A stretch of DNA of 64,000 nt from JAIWNK01 sp964453115 (GTDB taxonomy: Bacteria; Chloroflexota; Anaerolineae; Anaerolineales; Anaerolineaceae), in contig CAYVRT010000011.1 of assembly GCA_964453115.1 (NCBI GenBank), positions 39,455 through 103,454 on the forward strand, in the 5' to 3' direction. This document shows positions 15,294 through 24,143 of the stretch, one piece after another. The notes under the pieces were generated by a model. It had not been told where the DNA came from. It saw only the letters and a list, made by a program, of their open reading frames with translations, and did not search any database. The translations under genes and the position numbers were made by a program. Each line of letters starts with the position of its first letter. Position 1 is the stretch's first letter.

Positions 15294-17210
15294 ATGAAGA
15301 ATGAATTCGTTCTGGCTTTCAACGAAGTATTGGAAGAGCGTCAGCTCCCCCGAGAGATCATCGTTAAAGCGCTTGAAGCAGCGATGGTATCTGCCTATCG
15401 TCGCTCGGTCAACGCATCCAATGCGCAACATGTAGATGCCCGCATTGACATGGAAACTGGCAAGGTCACCATCTATGCCGAAAAAGAAGTCGTCGAAGAT
15501 GTACAAGACCCCCACACCGAAGTGTCACTTGTTGAAGCACACCGCTACGATCTAAGCGCCGAACTTGGTCAAATGTTAATTGTCGAAAGCACACCGAAAG
15601 ACTTTGGTCGCGTTCCCGCTCAAACAGCCCGGCAGGTCATTCAGCAGCGCATCCGCGACGCAGAACGACAAGCTCAGATTGAACATTTTGAGCAACAAAT
15701 CGGGGAAATCATCAGCGGCAATGTACAGGCAATCAATGCTCAAGGCCTCACAATTGGCCTCGAAATGAAAGCCGAAGGCAATATGCCGCGCAAAGAAATG
15801 ATCCCGGGTGAACGCTTCCGCATTCATGACCGCGTTCGCGCCCTGCTTGCCGAAGTAAAAGACAATCCGCGCGGCCCACAAATCATCCTCTCCCGCACCC
15901 ATCGAAACTTCTTGCGCCGACTGCTCGAAACCGAAGTTCCTGAAATCTATCATGGCATTGTCGAAATCCGTTCCATTGCCCGCGAACCGGGCGAACGTGC
16001 CAAAGTAGCTGTCTCAGCCACCCAATCTGGCATTGACCCAGTTGGTGCCTGCGTTGGCATTCGCGGCGTCCGCATCCAGGCGATTGTCCGTGAATTGCAC
16101 GATGAAAAAATTGATGTAATTGAGTGGAACCCAGACCCAGGAATCTTCATCTCCAAAGCGATCAGCCCGGCGCGGGTTAGCAACGTCTACCTAAACGAGC
16201 GCGCTGCCGGCGGCAAAACCGCAACCGTCATCGTCCCAGAAGACCAGTTGAGCCTTGCTATTGGTCGCGACGGACAAAACGCGCGCCTGGCAGCAAAATT
16301 AACCGGTTGGCGCATTGATATCAAAAGCCTGCCCGAGGCCACCAGCGAAGCCCTGCATCGTCTTGAAACCGATGAAAGCCTGGCCCTCATCGCCGACCTT
16401 GAACAGGACTCCATGCCACGCGTCCGCGACATGCTAAGTCGAAAAGCCGAAGGCCGTATGCTTACCCCCGAAGAGTATGACTTCATGGTTAAGTTCATTG
16501 ACCGGGTTGAAAACCGCTCCTCCCGCCGCCAACCCGAAAAACAAGCCGCAGAAGCTGCCGCCATCAGCGAAGCCCGCAGCAGCATTCCGGCCTCAGCCTT
16601 CAGCACCGACATTCTGGATAGCGGCTTACCAGAACATGTAGCCTACATCCTTCAAGAAGCCGGGTACACCAATAGTGGTGAACTTGCCCTGCAAATGAAG
16701 ACTCGACCAGACGACATCCTGCGGCTTAACGGAATTGGCCCCAAAGCCATGTCCGAAATTCAGAAACTCCTCAGTCGTCTAGATGAACAAAAAACTGCTG
16801 AAGCAATTGAAACCCCAGAAGCTACAGAAACACCTGAACCTGTTGCGATAGAAGAACCAGAAACCGTTGTTGAGACCACGCCCGAACCTGTGATCTTGGA
16901 AGCTGAGCCAGAAGCTGTTATCAACGTCCCGGCTCAAGAACCAGGCGAAACTGAAACGGCCGTTGCCATGCCAATCCTCTCTGGCACAGAAGAAGAAAAC
17001 TTTGGCGATATGTTCACCATTTCCGCCATTGACACTCCTGTCATCGAAGAAGAAGAGGAAGAAGACCTCGACACACCCAAGAAAAAGAAAGAGAAGAAGA
17101 AACGCCGCGCGAATAAAGTTCAGATCGAATATGATCCCGATAAAGATCTCACCATCGTCCACAAAAAACATAAACGTGGGGACGATGAGAGCGGTTGGGA
17201 TTGGAGCTAA
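15294..17210 (+). CDS. nusA: Transcription termination/antitermination factor NusA
   Basis: 638 residues. It binds RNA polymerase and nascent RNA and modulates pausing and termination. Domains: N-terminal polymerase-binding domain (MKNEFVLAFNEVLEER), S1 (EIISGNVQAI), KH1 (GIDPVGACVGIRGVRIQ), KH2 (QLSLAIGRDGQNARLAAKL), then an extra region with a helix-hairpin-helix-like repeat (ILRLNGIGPKAMSEIQ). The tail (~500-638) is long, acidic and Pro-rich, then strongly basic, ending DDESGWDWS; such a tail is uncommon. ATG at 15294 matches the usual family start; a TTG at 15285 is possible. Heads the operon with ylxR, infB, rbfA, nrnA, truB and ribF. Confidence 0.97.
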   Translation: MKNEFVLAFNEVLEERQLPREIIVKALEAAMVSAYRRSVNASNAQHVDARIDMETGKVTIYAEKEVVEDVQDPHTEVSLVEAHRYDLSAELGQMLIVESTPKDFGRVPAQTARQVIQQRIRDAERQAQIEHFEQQIGEIISGNVQAINAQGLTIGLEMKAEGNMPRKEMIPGERFRIHDRVRALLAEVKDNPRGPQIILSRTHRNFLRRLLETEVPEIYHGIVEIRSIAREPGERAKVAVSATQSGIDPVGACVGIRGVRIQAIVRELHDEKIDVIEWNPDPGIFISKAISPARVSNVYLNERAAGGKTATVIVPEDQLSLAIGRDGQNARLAAKLTGWRIDIKSLPEATSEALHRLETDESLALIADLEQDSMPRVRDMLSRKAEGRMLTPEEYDFMVKFIDRVENRSSRRQPEKQAAEAAAISEARSSIPASAFSTDILDSGLPEHVAYILQEAGYTNSGELALQMKTRPDDILRLNGIGPKAMSEIQKLLSRLDEQKTAEAIETPEATETPEPVAIEEPETVVETTPEPVILEAEPEAVINVPAQEPGETETAVAMPILSGTEEENFGDMFTISAIDTPVIEEEEEEDLDTPKKKKEKKKRRANKVQIEYDPDKDLTIVHKKHKRGDDESGWDWS

Positions 17211-17232
17211 CCCCTCCATTGAAGGATTTTTC

Positions 17233-17550
17233 ATGAGTCCGAAGCCATCTAAGCATCCTCGGCACATCCCCCAGCGCACCTGCGTCGGATGTCACGCTGC
17301 GCAAGCAAAACGCGGCCTGGTTCGCATCGTCTATGGGCCGCAAGGCGTCCAATTCGATGCGACTGGCAAAGCACCAGGGCGCGGTGCCTACTTGCACAGC
17401 CTACGCAGCTGTTGGGAACTTGCCATCAAAGGGTCCTTAGCCCGTGCATTGAAAGTTGAGTTTACCGAGGAAGATCGGGCGCTGCTCAAAGCGTATATGC
17501 AGCGCATCCCCGAAGAAGCGCCCGACCCCTCGCCCCCATCTACAAGATGA
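17233..17550 (+). CDS. ylxR: YlxR-family RNA-binding protein (DUF448)
   Basis: 105 residues. The YlxR signature RTCVGCHA near residue 16 and the GRGAYLHSLRSCWELAIK motif are clear. In other bacteria YlxR binds nucleic acid and modulates RNase P. Its place between nusA and infB is the conserved one. Start ATG at 17233 has GAAGGA upstream; a longer open frame from 16963 only overlaps nusA. The C-terminus is Pro-rich. Confidence 0.92.
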   Translation: MSPKPSKHPRHIPQRTCVGCHAAQAKRGLVRIVYGPQGVQFDATGKAPGRGAYLHSLRSCWELAIKGSLARALKVEFTEEDRALLKAYMQRIPEEAPDPSPPSTR

Positions 17551-17613
17551 ACATCTCGTCCCTTAAGAACCCAATCCCACGGTAGGCCTCCCCACCACAG
17601 GCTGCTGCGCACT

Positions 17614-17638
17614 CCCCGTCCGCAGCGTTCGGGCGGGG
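17614..17638 (+). promoter_or_regulatory. Strong hairpin upstream of infB
   Basis: CCCCGTCCG (17614-17622) and CGGGCGGGG (17630-17638) pair over nine positions with one G-U wobble. The stem lies 12 bases before the infB SD (GGAGG, 17651-17655). There is no U-tract, so it is unlikely to be a terminator; a role in mRNA processing or translation is possible. Confidence 0.45.
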
Positions 17639-17660
17639 GCGCCATTTACAGGAGGTGCCT

Positions 17661-19448
17661 ATGAGCAACAGCAATTCAAAAACCATCGAGCTGCCCGTTT
17701 CCATTACGGTTCGGGAACTGGCTCAGCAAATGCAATCCAGCCCCATTCAGGTCATCAAAATCCTGATGTCCAATGGAGTGATGGCGCACATCAACCAAAC
17801 AATTGATTTTGATACCGCCGCAATTGTCGCCTCCGAAATGGGCTTTGAAGCTCATCTCCAAATGCCCGAAGTCATCGAAGAGAAAGAAACTGGCGAAATC
17901 CCCCTTTGGCGACAAATGATTGCCAACGAAGACCAAAGTAAATTAACCGACCGCGCACCCGTTATCACCATTCTAGGCCATGTAGATCACGGCAAAACCA
18001 CCCTCCTGGACGCCATTCGTCACACCAATGTCGCCGGGGGAGAAGCGGGCGGCATTACCCAACACATTGGCGCCTATCAAGTTGAACACAAAGGCCGCCC
18101 TATCACCTTTCTCGATACCCCTGGACATGCCGCATTCACTGCCATGCGCGCACGCGGCGCACAGGGTGCCGATATCGTCGTCCTGGTTGTCGCAGCCAAT
18201 GATGGCGTCATGCCCCAAACCCGTGAAGCCATTGCCCACGCCAAAGCCGCACGCGTCCCCATCATTGTTGCAATGAATAAAATTGACCTTGATGGCGCCA
18301 ATCCCGATTACGTCAAACGACAACTCTCCGAAAACGGCCTGGTTCCCGACGAATGGGATGGCGACACCATTGTTGTCCCAGTCTCAGCCAAACAAAAACT
18401 CGGCATCGAAGACTTGCTGGAAGCCATCTTATTGGTCGCAGATAGCATGAATATCCAGGCCAATCCCAACGGACGAGTCATTGGAACCGTCATCGAAGCG
18501 AAAATTGACCGGGCCAAAGGTGTTGTTGCCACATTATTGGTGCAAAACGGCTCATTGGAAATGGGCGATGTCGTTCTTGCTGGCATGGCATGTGGACGAG
18601 TACGGGCCATGTTCGATCATCGCGGTCGCAAACTGCGCAAGGCAGGCCCTTCTACCCCTGTTTTGATCATGGGTCTCAGTGATGTTCCCAGCGCCGGTGA
18701 TTTATTCCAGGTGCTACCCAGCGAAAAAGAAGCCCGTCTCCTGGTAGATGAGCGCAAGGTAGCCGCCCACCAGCAACAAGCTACCGCTCGCCTCAGCCTT
18801 GAAGAACTTTTCAGCCGCTTCCAATCAGGCGAAGTCAAAGAACTGCGTCTGATCCTCAAAGTGGATGTGCAAGGCTCACTCGAGCCAATTGTGAATTCGC
18901 TCAATGATTTGAACAAACAAGGCGAAATCAAAATCAATGTCCTGCACGCCGAAACAGGAAACATCAGCGAAAACGATGTCATGCTTGCTGCCGCCTCAAA
19001 GGCCATCATCCTTGGTTTTAATGTGCAAGCCGACACCCCGGCACGCCGACTGGCTGAAGCCGAAGGCATTTCCATTCGCCTCTATAACATCATTTATCGC
19101 ATGTTGGAAGACATTGAAAAAGCGCTCAAAGGTATGCTCATGCCTGAATTCAAAGAAGTCGTCCTGGGGCGCGCCGAGGTACAGGCAGTCTTTCACATCT
19201 CCAAAGTTGGTGATATTGCTGGTTGCCGAGTCACTCACGGAGAAATTCGCCGCAATGCAAAAGTCCGCCTATTGCGTGGTGGGCAGCCAGTCCACGAAGG
19301 CGAAATCAGCAGCCTGAAACACGAAAAAGATGATGTTCGCGAAGTCCGCCAGGGTTTTGATTGTGGAATTTCCTTCAAAAGCTACAACAACTTCTCCGTT
19401 GGCGACATCATCGAATGCTACGTGCTGGAAAAGAACAGCCCGCTCTAA
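17661..19448 (+). CDS. infB: Translation initiation factor IF-2
   Basis: 595 residues, a short form lacking the long basic N-terminus of proteobacterial IF-2. It is a GTPase that brings fMet-tRNA to the 30S subunit. N-terminal IF2_N-like fold (SITVRELAQQMQSSPIQVI), then the G domain: G1 GHVDHGKTT, G2 GGITQHIGAY, G3 DTPGHAAF, G4 NKID, G5 SAK; domains II-IV follow, with the conserved GMLMPEFKEVVLGRAEV and EGEISSLKHEKDDV stretches. ATG at 17661 with GGAGG five bases upstream is preferred over an in-frame GTG at 17655. Confidence 0.98.
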   Translation: MSNSNSKTIELPVSITVRELAQQMQSSPIQVIKILMSNGVMAHINQTIDFDTAAIVASEMGFEAHLQMPEVIEEKETGEIPLWRQMIANEDQSKLTDRAPVITILGHVDHGKTTLLDAIRHTNVAGGEAGGITQHIGAYQVEHKGRPITFLDTPGHAAFTAMRARGAQGADIVVLVVAANDGVMPQTREAIAHAKAARVPIIVAMNKIDLDGANPDYVKRQLSENGLVPDEWDGDTIVVPVSAKQKLGIEDLLEAILLVADSMNIQANPNGRVIGTVIEAKIDRAKGVVATLLVQNGSLEMGDVVLAGMACGRVRAMFDHRGRKLRKAGPSTPVLIMGLSDVPSAGDLFQVLPSEKEARLLVDERKVAAHQQQATARLSLEELFSRFQSGEVKELRLILKVDVQGSLEPIVNSLNDLNKQGEIKINVLHAETGNISENDVMLAAASKAIILGFNVQADTPARRLAEAEGISIRLYNIIYRMLEDIEKALKGMLMPEFKEVVLGRAEVQAVFHISKVGDIAGCRVTHGEIRRNAKVRLLRGGQPVHEGEISSLKHEKDDVREVRQGFDCGISFKSYNNFSVGDIIECYVLEKNSPL

Positions 19449-19463
19449 ATCGGAAGAAACATC

Positions 19464-19844
19464 ATGCCATCCAAACTCCGTATTCAAAGAATTGCAGACC
19501 GCATTCGCCAGGACCTATCTGAAATGCTGGTCCTGAACCAGATTCACGACCCACGCCTGGAGGGAATCTCAATCACGGATGTAAGGGTAGACCGCGAATT
19601 AACCTGTGCAGATATCTATGTGTCAGCCATTGAAGGTGTTGAACGAAGCGCTTCGATCCTTGAAGGTCTTGAAAGTGCATCTGGCTTCATCCGCCGCATG
19701 TTAGCACAGCAAATTCAATTACGATCCTTCCCGCGCCTGCGTTTTCATTGGGATCCAACCCCCGAACGCGCAGACCGCATTGAAACCCTGCTTGCCGAAC
19801 TACGCCGGCAACAACCTGAACAGCCCCATCAGGAAGCAGATTAA
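19464..19844 (+). CDS. rbfA: Ribosome-binding factor A
   Basis: 126 residues with the single KH-like fold of RbfA: RIQRIADRIRQDLSEML at the N-terminus, INQ-type IHDPRLEGISITDVRVDREL and the C-terminal LRSFPRLRFHWDPTPERADRIETLL. It matures the 16S rRNA 5' end in 30S assembly. It lies 15 bases after infB, and its stop overlaps the nrnA start by one base (TAATG). Confidence 0.96.
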   Translation: MPSKLRIQRIADRIRQDLSEMLVLNQIHDPRLEGISITDVRVDRELTCADIYVSAIEGVERSASILEGLESASGFIRRMLAQQIQLRSFPRLRFHWDPTPERADRIETLLAELRRQQPEQPHQEAD

Positions 19845-20845
19845 TGAACGATTCAGCACACGAACAAATTCGTTCCACACTCCAACAAGCCAATAGCATT
19901 GCTCTGTTTTCTCATGTTCGACCCGATGGCGATGCCATTGGTTCGTTACTTGGCCTTGGGCTGGCACTACAAGCCCTTGGAAAGTCGGTTGAAATGGTTC
20001 TGCGCGATGGCGTCCCGCACAACTTTCGTCACCTTGCCGGGTATCATCAGGTGCAAAGTGTCAACAGCAGCACTGCTGAGGTATGGGTTGCATTGGATGC
20101 CTCTGACCCCGACCGGATTGGCGGATTGCTCAATGGTAGGCAACCCGACATCAACATTGACCACCACATAACCAACCTGAACTACGCTCGTATCAATCTC
20201 GTCGAACCTGATGCCGTTGCCACAGCCGCAATGATCGCCGAATCGTTGCCACGCTGGGGTCTCCCGCTCCCACCCGTTGCGGCACAGGCCCTGCTAACCG
20301 GCATCCTCACCGACACCATCGGTTTTCGCACTTCCAATATGACCCCCGCCACCCTGCGCCTGGCCGCCAACCTGATGGAACAAGGCGCCGACCTGCCCGA
20401 ATTATATCGCCGCGCCCTCAGCACCCGTTCCTATTCATCAGCCGTCTATTGGGGGCAAGCACTTTCCCGTTTACAGCGTCAAGGCAGCCTGGCATGGACA
20501 AGTTTAACCCTTGAAGACCGGCAAGCCAGCGGCTACAGCGGAAATGATGATGCCGACCTGAACAACCTGCTTTCTAGCATTGAAGAATGCGAAATCACAC
20601 TTTTGTTCGTTGAACAAAAAAATGGCACCGTCAAAGTTAGTTGGCGCGCCCAACCCGGCTGGGATGTCTCAGCACTGGCATTGCAGTTGGGTGGTGGCGG
20701 ACATGCACCTGCAGCAGGGGCCGACATCTCCGGCAGTCTGCTGCAAGTACAAGAGCGCATCCTCCAGGCAACTCTATCCTGGATGCAAAACACAATTCAA
20801 CAAAAACAAGGTACAATTAACAAAACTCTTTCCGGGGTAAACTGA
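19844..20845 (+). CDS. nrnA: DHH-family oligoribonuclease/pAp phosphatase (NrnA)
   Basis: 333 residues. It degrades oligoribonucleotides and can convert pAp to AMP. Metal-binding motifs: HVRPDGDAIGS (residues ~25-35), ALDASDPDRIG and the eponymous DHH in NIDHHITN; the DHHA1 substrate domain ends with GGGGHAPAAGAD. The order rbfA-nrnA-truB-ribF is common in Gram-positive-type and Chloroflexota genomes. Confidence 0.94.
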   Translation: MNDSAHEQIRSTLQQANSIALFSHVRPDGDAIGSLLGLGLALQALGKSVEMVLRDGVPHNFRHLAGYHQVQSVNSSTAEVWVALDASDPDRIGGLLNGRQPDINIDHHITNLNYARINLVEPDAVATAAMIAESLPRWGLPLPPVAAQALLTGILTDTIGFRTSNMTPATLRLAANLMEQGADLPELYRRALSTRSYSSAVYWGQALSRLQRQGSLAWTSLTLEDRQASGYSGNDDADLNNLLSSIEECEITLLFVEQKNGTVKVSWRAQPGWDVSALALQLGGGGHAPAAGADISGSLLQVQERILQATLSWMQNTIQQKQGTINKTLSGVN

Positions 20846-20846
20846 T

Positions 20847-21752
20847 ATGCATAATGATTATGATGTAAAGAATGCCATTTCTGGCGTCCTGGTGGTAGAC
20901 AAGCCAATTGGTCTAACATCACATGACGTGGTGCAAATCATTCGCAAAGGAACCCGCATCCGCCGCGCAGGACACACCGGCACCCTTGACCCGCGCGCCT
21001 CTGGCGTGTTGGTTGTGCTGCTTGGCCCAGCCGTACGTCTCAGCGAATATGTTGCCGCGTCCGACAAGCGCTACCAGGCCGTCCTTGAGCTTGGATCCAG
21101 CACCGACACCTATGACGCTGAAGGGCAAATTGTCAACTCGGCTCCCGTCAATGTCACAGAAGAAGAATTTACCCAGGCCCTTAGCAGCTTTGTTGGCGAA
21201 ATCACGCAGGTTCCACCACCCTATTCCGCCGTCAAAGTTGGCGGACGCAAGGCCTATGAAATGGCTCGTCAAGGCGAAGAAGTAGACCTCGCTCCCCGCA
21301 CCATCCAGGTTTATAGCCTCGAGTTGCTTGAATGGGATCCACCGGAAGCTGTAATTGATGTCTATTGCTCTTCTGGCACCTATGTTCGCTCCCTGGCAAA
21401 CGACCTGGGCGAAAAGCTGGGCTGTGGCGCGCACCTGATCGGTCTACGGCGCACAAAAAGTGGCCGTTTTACCCTGCGCGATGCCGTACCATTGCGCAAA
21501 CTACGCGAATCGTTTGACCTTGGCAACTGGTATCAATACCTTATCCCTGCTGCCGAGGCATTAAGCGACTGGCCTGCCATTGAATTAAATCACGATCAGG
21601 TTGAAGAAGTTCGGCACGGACATCGCGTCCCCGGACATGGCGAAGCAGGCTTCCGCGTCCGCGGCATCAGCCAACAGGGTGAACTGGTTGCCCTGCTAGA
21701 ATTTGATGCCGAAACGCACGAATGGCAACCGAAAAAAGTATTCTTCTCTTAA
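20847..21752 (+). CDS. truB: tRNA pseudouridine55 synthase
   Basis: 301 residues. It converts U55 of tRNA to pseudouridine. Motifs: GVLVVDKPIGLTSHDVV, the catalytic HTGTLDPRASGVLVV (Asp of the D-P-R loop), YDAEG and RSLANDLGEKLGCGAHL, then a C-terminal PUA-like domain (GHRVPGHGEAGFRVRGIS). Starts one base after the nrnA stop, so translation is probably coupled. Confidence 0.97.
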   Translation: MHNDYDVKNAISGVLVVDKPIGLTSHDVVQIIRKGTRIRRAGHTGTLDPRASGVLVVLLGPAVRLSEYVAASDKRYQAVLELGSSTDTYDAEGQIVNSAPVNVTEEEFTQALSSFVGEITQVPPPYSAVKVGGRKAYEMARQGEEVDLAPRTIQVYSLELLEWDPPEAVIDVYCSSGTYVRSLANDLGEKLGCGAHLIGLRRTKSGRFTLRDAVPLRKLRESFDLGNWYQYLIPAAEALSDWPAIELNHDQVEEVRHGHRVPGHGEAGFRVRGISQQGELVALLEFDAETHEWQPKKVFFS

Positions 21753-21765
21753 GCAAAATTCGCTC

Positions 21766-22698
21766 ATGCGCCACGTACAAACCCTTTCTTCCCTCCCCCT
21801 GCACGGCGCATGGGTAACCATCGGTTCATTTGATGGCGTACACCTTGGGCACCAGGCAATTATTAACAACCTGGTGTCTGCGGCCCATCAGGCTGGAGCG
21901 CCAGCTGTCGTTCTCACCTTCTACCCCCACCCAGCTGCAGTATTGCGCGGTTTGAGCGGCCCATTCTATCTAACCACCCCCGAAGAAAGAGCCAGCCTGA
22001 TTGGCAAACTTGATGTAGATTGGGTTATCACACTGCCCTTCACACAACAACTTGCCCGACTGCAAGCCGAACCATTCATCCAACAACTCAAACAAAGCCT
22101 CGATATGTGCTGCTTATGGGTTGGTCATGATTTCGCCCTCGGACACAACCGGCACGGTGACATCCAAACCCTGCAAGAAATCAGCATCCACAAAGTACCC
22201 TACACGCTACGCGTCATCCCACCTGTTGAAATCGAAGGTCAAATAGTCTCCTCTACTCTCATCCGTCAGGCACTACAAAATGGACAGGTTGAGCAAGCAG
22301 AGCGCTGGCTGGGACGGCCTTATGACCTGAGTGGCACGGTTGTTACAGGAAATCAGCGCGGCAGAACCATTGGTTACCCCACCGCAAACATTGAAGTGTG
22401 GAGCGAGCGGCTTCTGCCTCGCAATGGTGTTTATGCCACCCTGGCTTACACACCCCAAGGCTGCTGGCCATCCATCACCAATATCGGATTACGCCCCACT
22501 TTTGAACCGCGCGCCCCGCAGATGCGCGTTGAAACCCATCTACTCGATTTTGATGGTGACCTGTACGGACAGCCCCTGCGCATCGAGCTTTTGCATTATC
22601 TTCGACCCGAAAAACGATTCGACACACCCGGACAACTCATTCAGCAAATTCAACAAGATTCACTTTCCGCCCGTAAGGTATTTCACAATGCCGCGTGA
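21766..22698 (+). CDS. ribF: Bifunctional riboflavin kinase/FAD synthetase
   Basis: 310 residues. The N-terminal nucleotidyltransferase domain (GSFDGVHLGHQAI, VLTFYPHP, VVSSTLIRQAL) adenylates FMN; the C-terminal flavokinase (GNQRGRTIGYPTANI, NGVYATLAY, NIGLRPTF) phosphorylates riboflavin. Start ATG at 21766 removes a 21-residue extension overlapping truB. The last 11 bases overlap the ThyX-like gene. Confidence 0.96.
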   Translation: MRHVQTLSSLPLHGAWVTIGSFDGVHLGHQAIINNLVSAAHQAGAPAVVLTFYPHPAAVLRGLSGPFYLTTPEERASLIGKLDVDWVITLPFTQQLARLQAEPFIQQLKQSLDMCCLWVGHDFALGHNRHGDIQTLQEISIHKVPYTLRVIPPVEIEGQIVSSTLIRQALQNGQVEQAERWLGRPYDLSGTVVTGNQRGRTIGYPTANIEVWSERLLPRNGVYATLAYTPQGCWPSITNIGLRPTFEPRAPQMRVETHLLDFDGDLYGQPLRIELLHYLRPEKRFDTPGQLIQQIQQDSLSARKVFHNAA

Positions 22699-24133
22699 GA
22701 GACAAATCTATCTACTCGACCCCAAGCAACTCAGCCCCGAAACCATTGCCGTCACCTTCGCCAAAACCTCTCGTTCCCCTCTATCTTTTCGAGAGATTGC
22801 AGCTGAACTAAGCGACACCCAAAGCGCAAATTTCCATCAGAAATGGGTTGTCGGGTATGGTCATTCCTCTGTTGCCGAACACGCCGTGTTGCACATTGCT
22901 GTCGAAAACCTTTCGCGCCTTGCAGTTGAATGCCTCGAATCAAACCGACTTGCATCCTACACCGAAAAATCCACCCGCTATCAGCAATGGGATGACGACG
23001 CATTTTATCAGCCGGCCGAACTACTTGAATATCCAACACTGCACAAACACTACCAACAAGCCTGCCAACAATTATTCAACGCCTATACCGTCAGCCTGCA
23101 AATTGTTCAACAATGCATCGCAAACGATTGCCCGCCAACAGCAGAAGAAACCCCCACGGTCTGGGAACGCCGCATACGATCACAGGCAATTGATGTCTGT
23201 CGCTTTCTATTACCTGCGGCCTCACTTGCCAATGTCGGCATCACCATCAACGCTCGCGCCCTCGAACACGCCATCAGCAAAATGCTCTCTCACCCTTTGC
23301 AAGAAGTGCGCAGCCTGGGCGAAGAAATGAAGCGCATCACACAAACCGCTGTCCCAACCCTGGTCAAATATGCCGACGCGCTCCCCAACCTTATCCATCT
23401 TTCCCAGGTCCTGCCGCCTCAATTCTTGGGTTCCTCAACAACAGAAACTCATGATTGGTGTCAATTGATCGAGTACACACCGCAAGCCGAAGATCAAATT
23501 CTTGCCGCAGCTCTCTATCGTCACGTCAATATTGACTATACGCAGTGCAGGCAACAAATTACACTCGCATCTCCTGACCAAAAACGTCAAATTGTGGATG
23601 CTCTCGGTTACGAACTTAATAAACACACCGCTCCCATCCGCGAACTAGAATACGCTTCCTTCACCTTTGATCTATGCATTGACCAAGGCGCTTATTTTGA
23701 GCTCAAACGGCATCGCATGATGACCCAAACACCTCAACCGTTTACTCCCCACCTCGGTTATGCTTTGCCACAACGCATCATCACCGCCGGCTTACAATCT
23801 ACCTATCAGGCCGCCATGCACATTGCCGCCCAAACATGGGGCGAAATTGCTGAAACGCTAGGGCCACATGTCGCCGCCTATTTATTGCCAAATGCATTCA
23901 ATCGTCGCCTGTTGCTACAAACCAACCTCCGCAGCGCCATTCACCTCATCAAACTACGCAGCGCACCCAATGCCCACTTCTCTATCCGACGCCTGGCACA
24001 ACGCATGGCAGAACAAATTGCATCTGTCTGCCCATTGCTATCTCCACTTCTCGAATGCAACCCCGAAGAAACCTGGCAGCAAATTCAAAACGACCATTTT
24101 GCCTCCCCGCAAATAACTACCCATCCCCAATAA
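22688..24133 (+). CDS. Tandem-domain ThyX-like (flavin-dependent thymidylate synthase family) protein
   Basis: 481 residues, about twice the length of ThyX. The N-terminal half has HSSVAEHAVLHIAVENLSR and SNRLASYTEKSTRY (85-98), aligning with the RHRxxSxNExSxRY signature but with the initial RHR changed to SNR. The C-terminal half has KRHRMMTQTPQPFTP (RHR at 341-343), where the Ser/Arg-Tyr end is lost, and a ThyX-like end (AFNRRLLLQTNLRSAIHLIKLR). ThyX makes dTMP from dUMP with FAD and methylene-THF. Whether the split motif supports that reaction is unknown. It overlaps ribF (FAD synthesis) by 11 bases, which suits a flavoprotein. Confidence 0.85.
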   Translation: MPRERQIYLLDPKQLSPETIAVTFAKTSRSPLSFREIAAELSDTQSANFHQKWVVGYGHSSVAEHAVLHIAVENLSRLAVECLESNRLASYTEKSTRYQQWDDDAFYQPAELLEYPTLHKHYQQACQQLFNAYTVSLQIVQQCIANDCPPTAEETPTVWERRIRSQAIDVCRFLLPAASLANVGITINARALEHAISKMLSHPLQEVRSLGEEMKRITQTAVPTLVKYADALPNLIHLSQVLPPQFLGSSTTETHDWCQLIEYTPQAEDQILAAALYRHVNIDYTQCRQQITLASPDQKRQIVDALGYELNKHTAPIRELEYASFTFDLCIDQGAYFELKRHRMMTQTPQPFTPHLGYALPQRIITAGLQSTYQAAMHIAAQTWGEIAETLGPHVAAYLLPNAFNRRLLLQTNLRSAIHLIKLRSAPNAHFSIRRLAQRMAEQIASVCPLLSPLLECNPEETWQQIQNDHFASPQITTHPQ

Positions 24134-24143
24134 GGAGCATCCC

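Noticed and set aside
22331..22687. N-terminal extension of the tandem ThyX-like gene
   Set aside because: It overlaps the flavokinase domain of ribF; the first ThyX-like residues follow the ATG at 22688.
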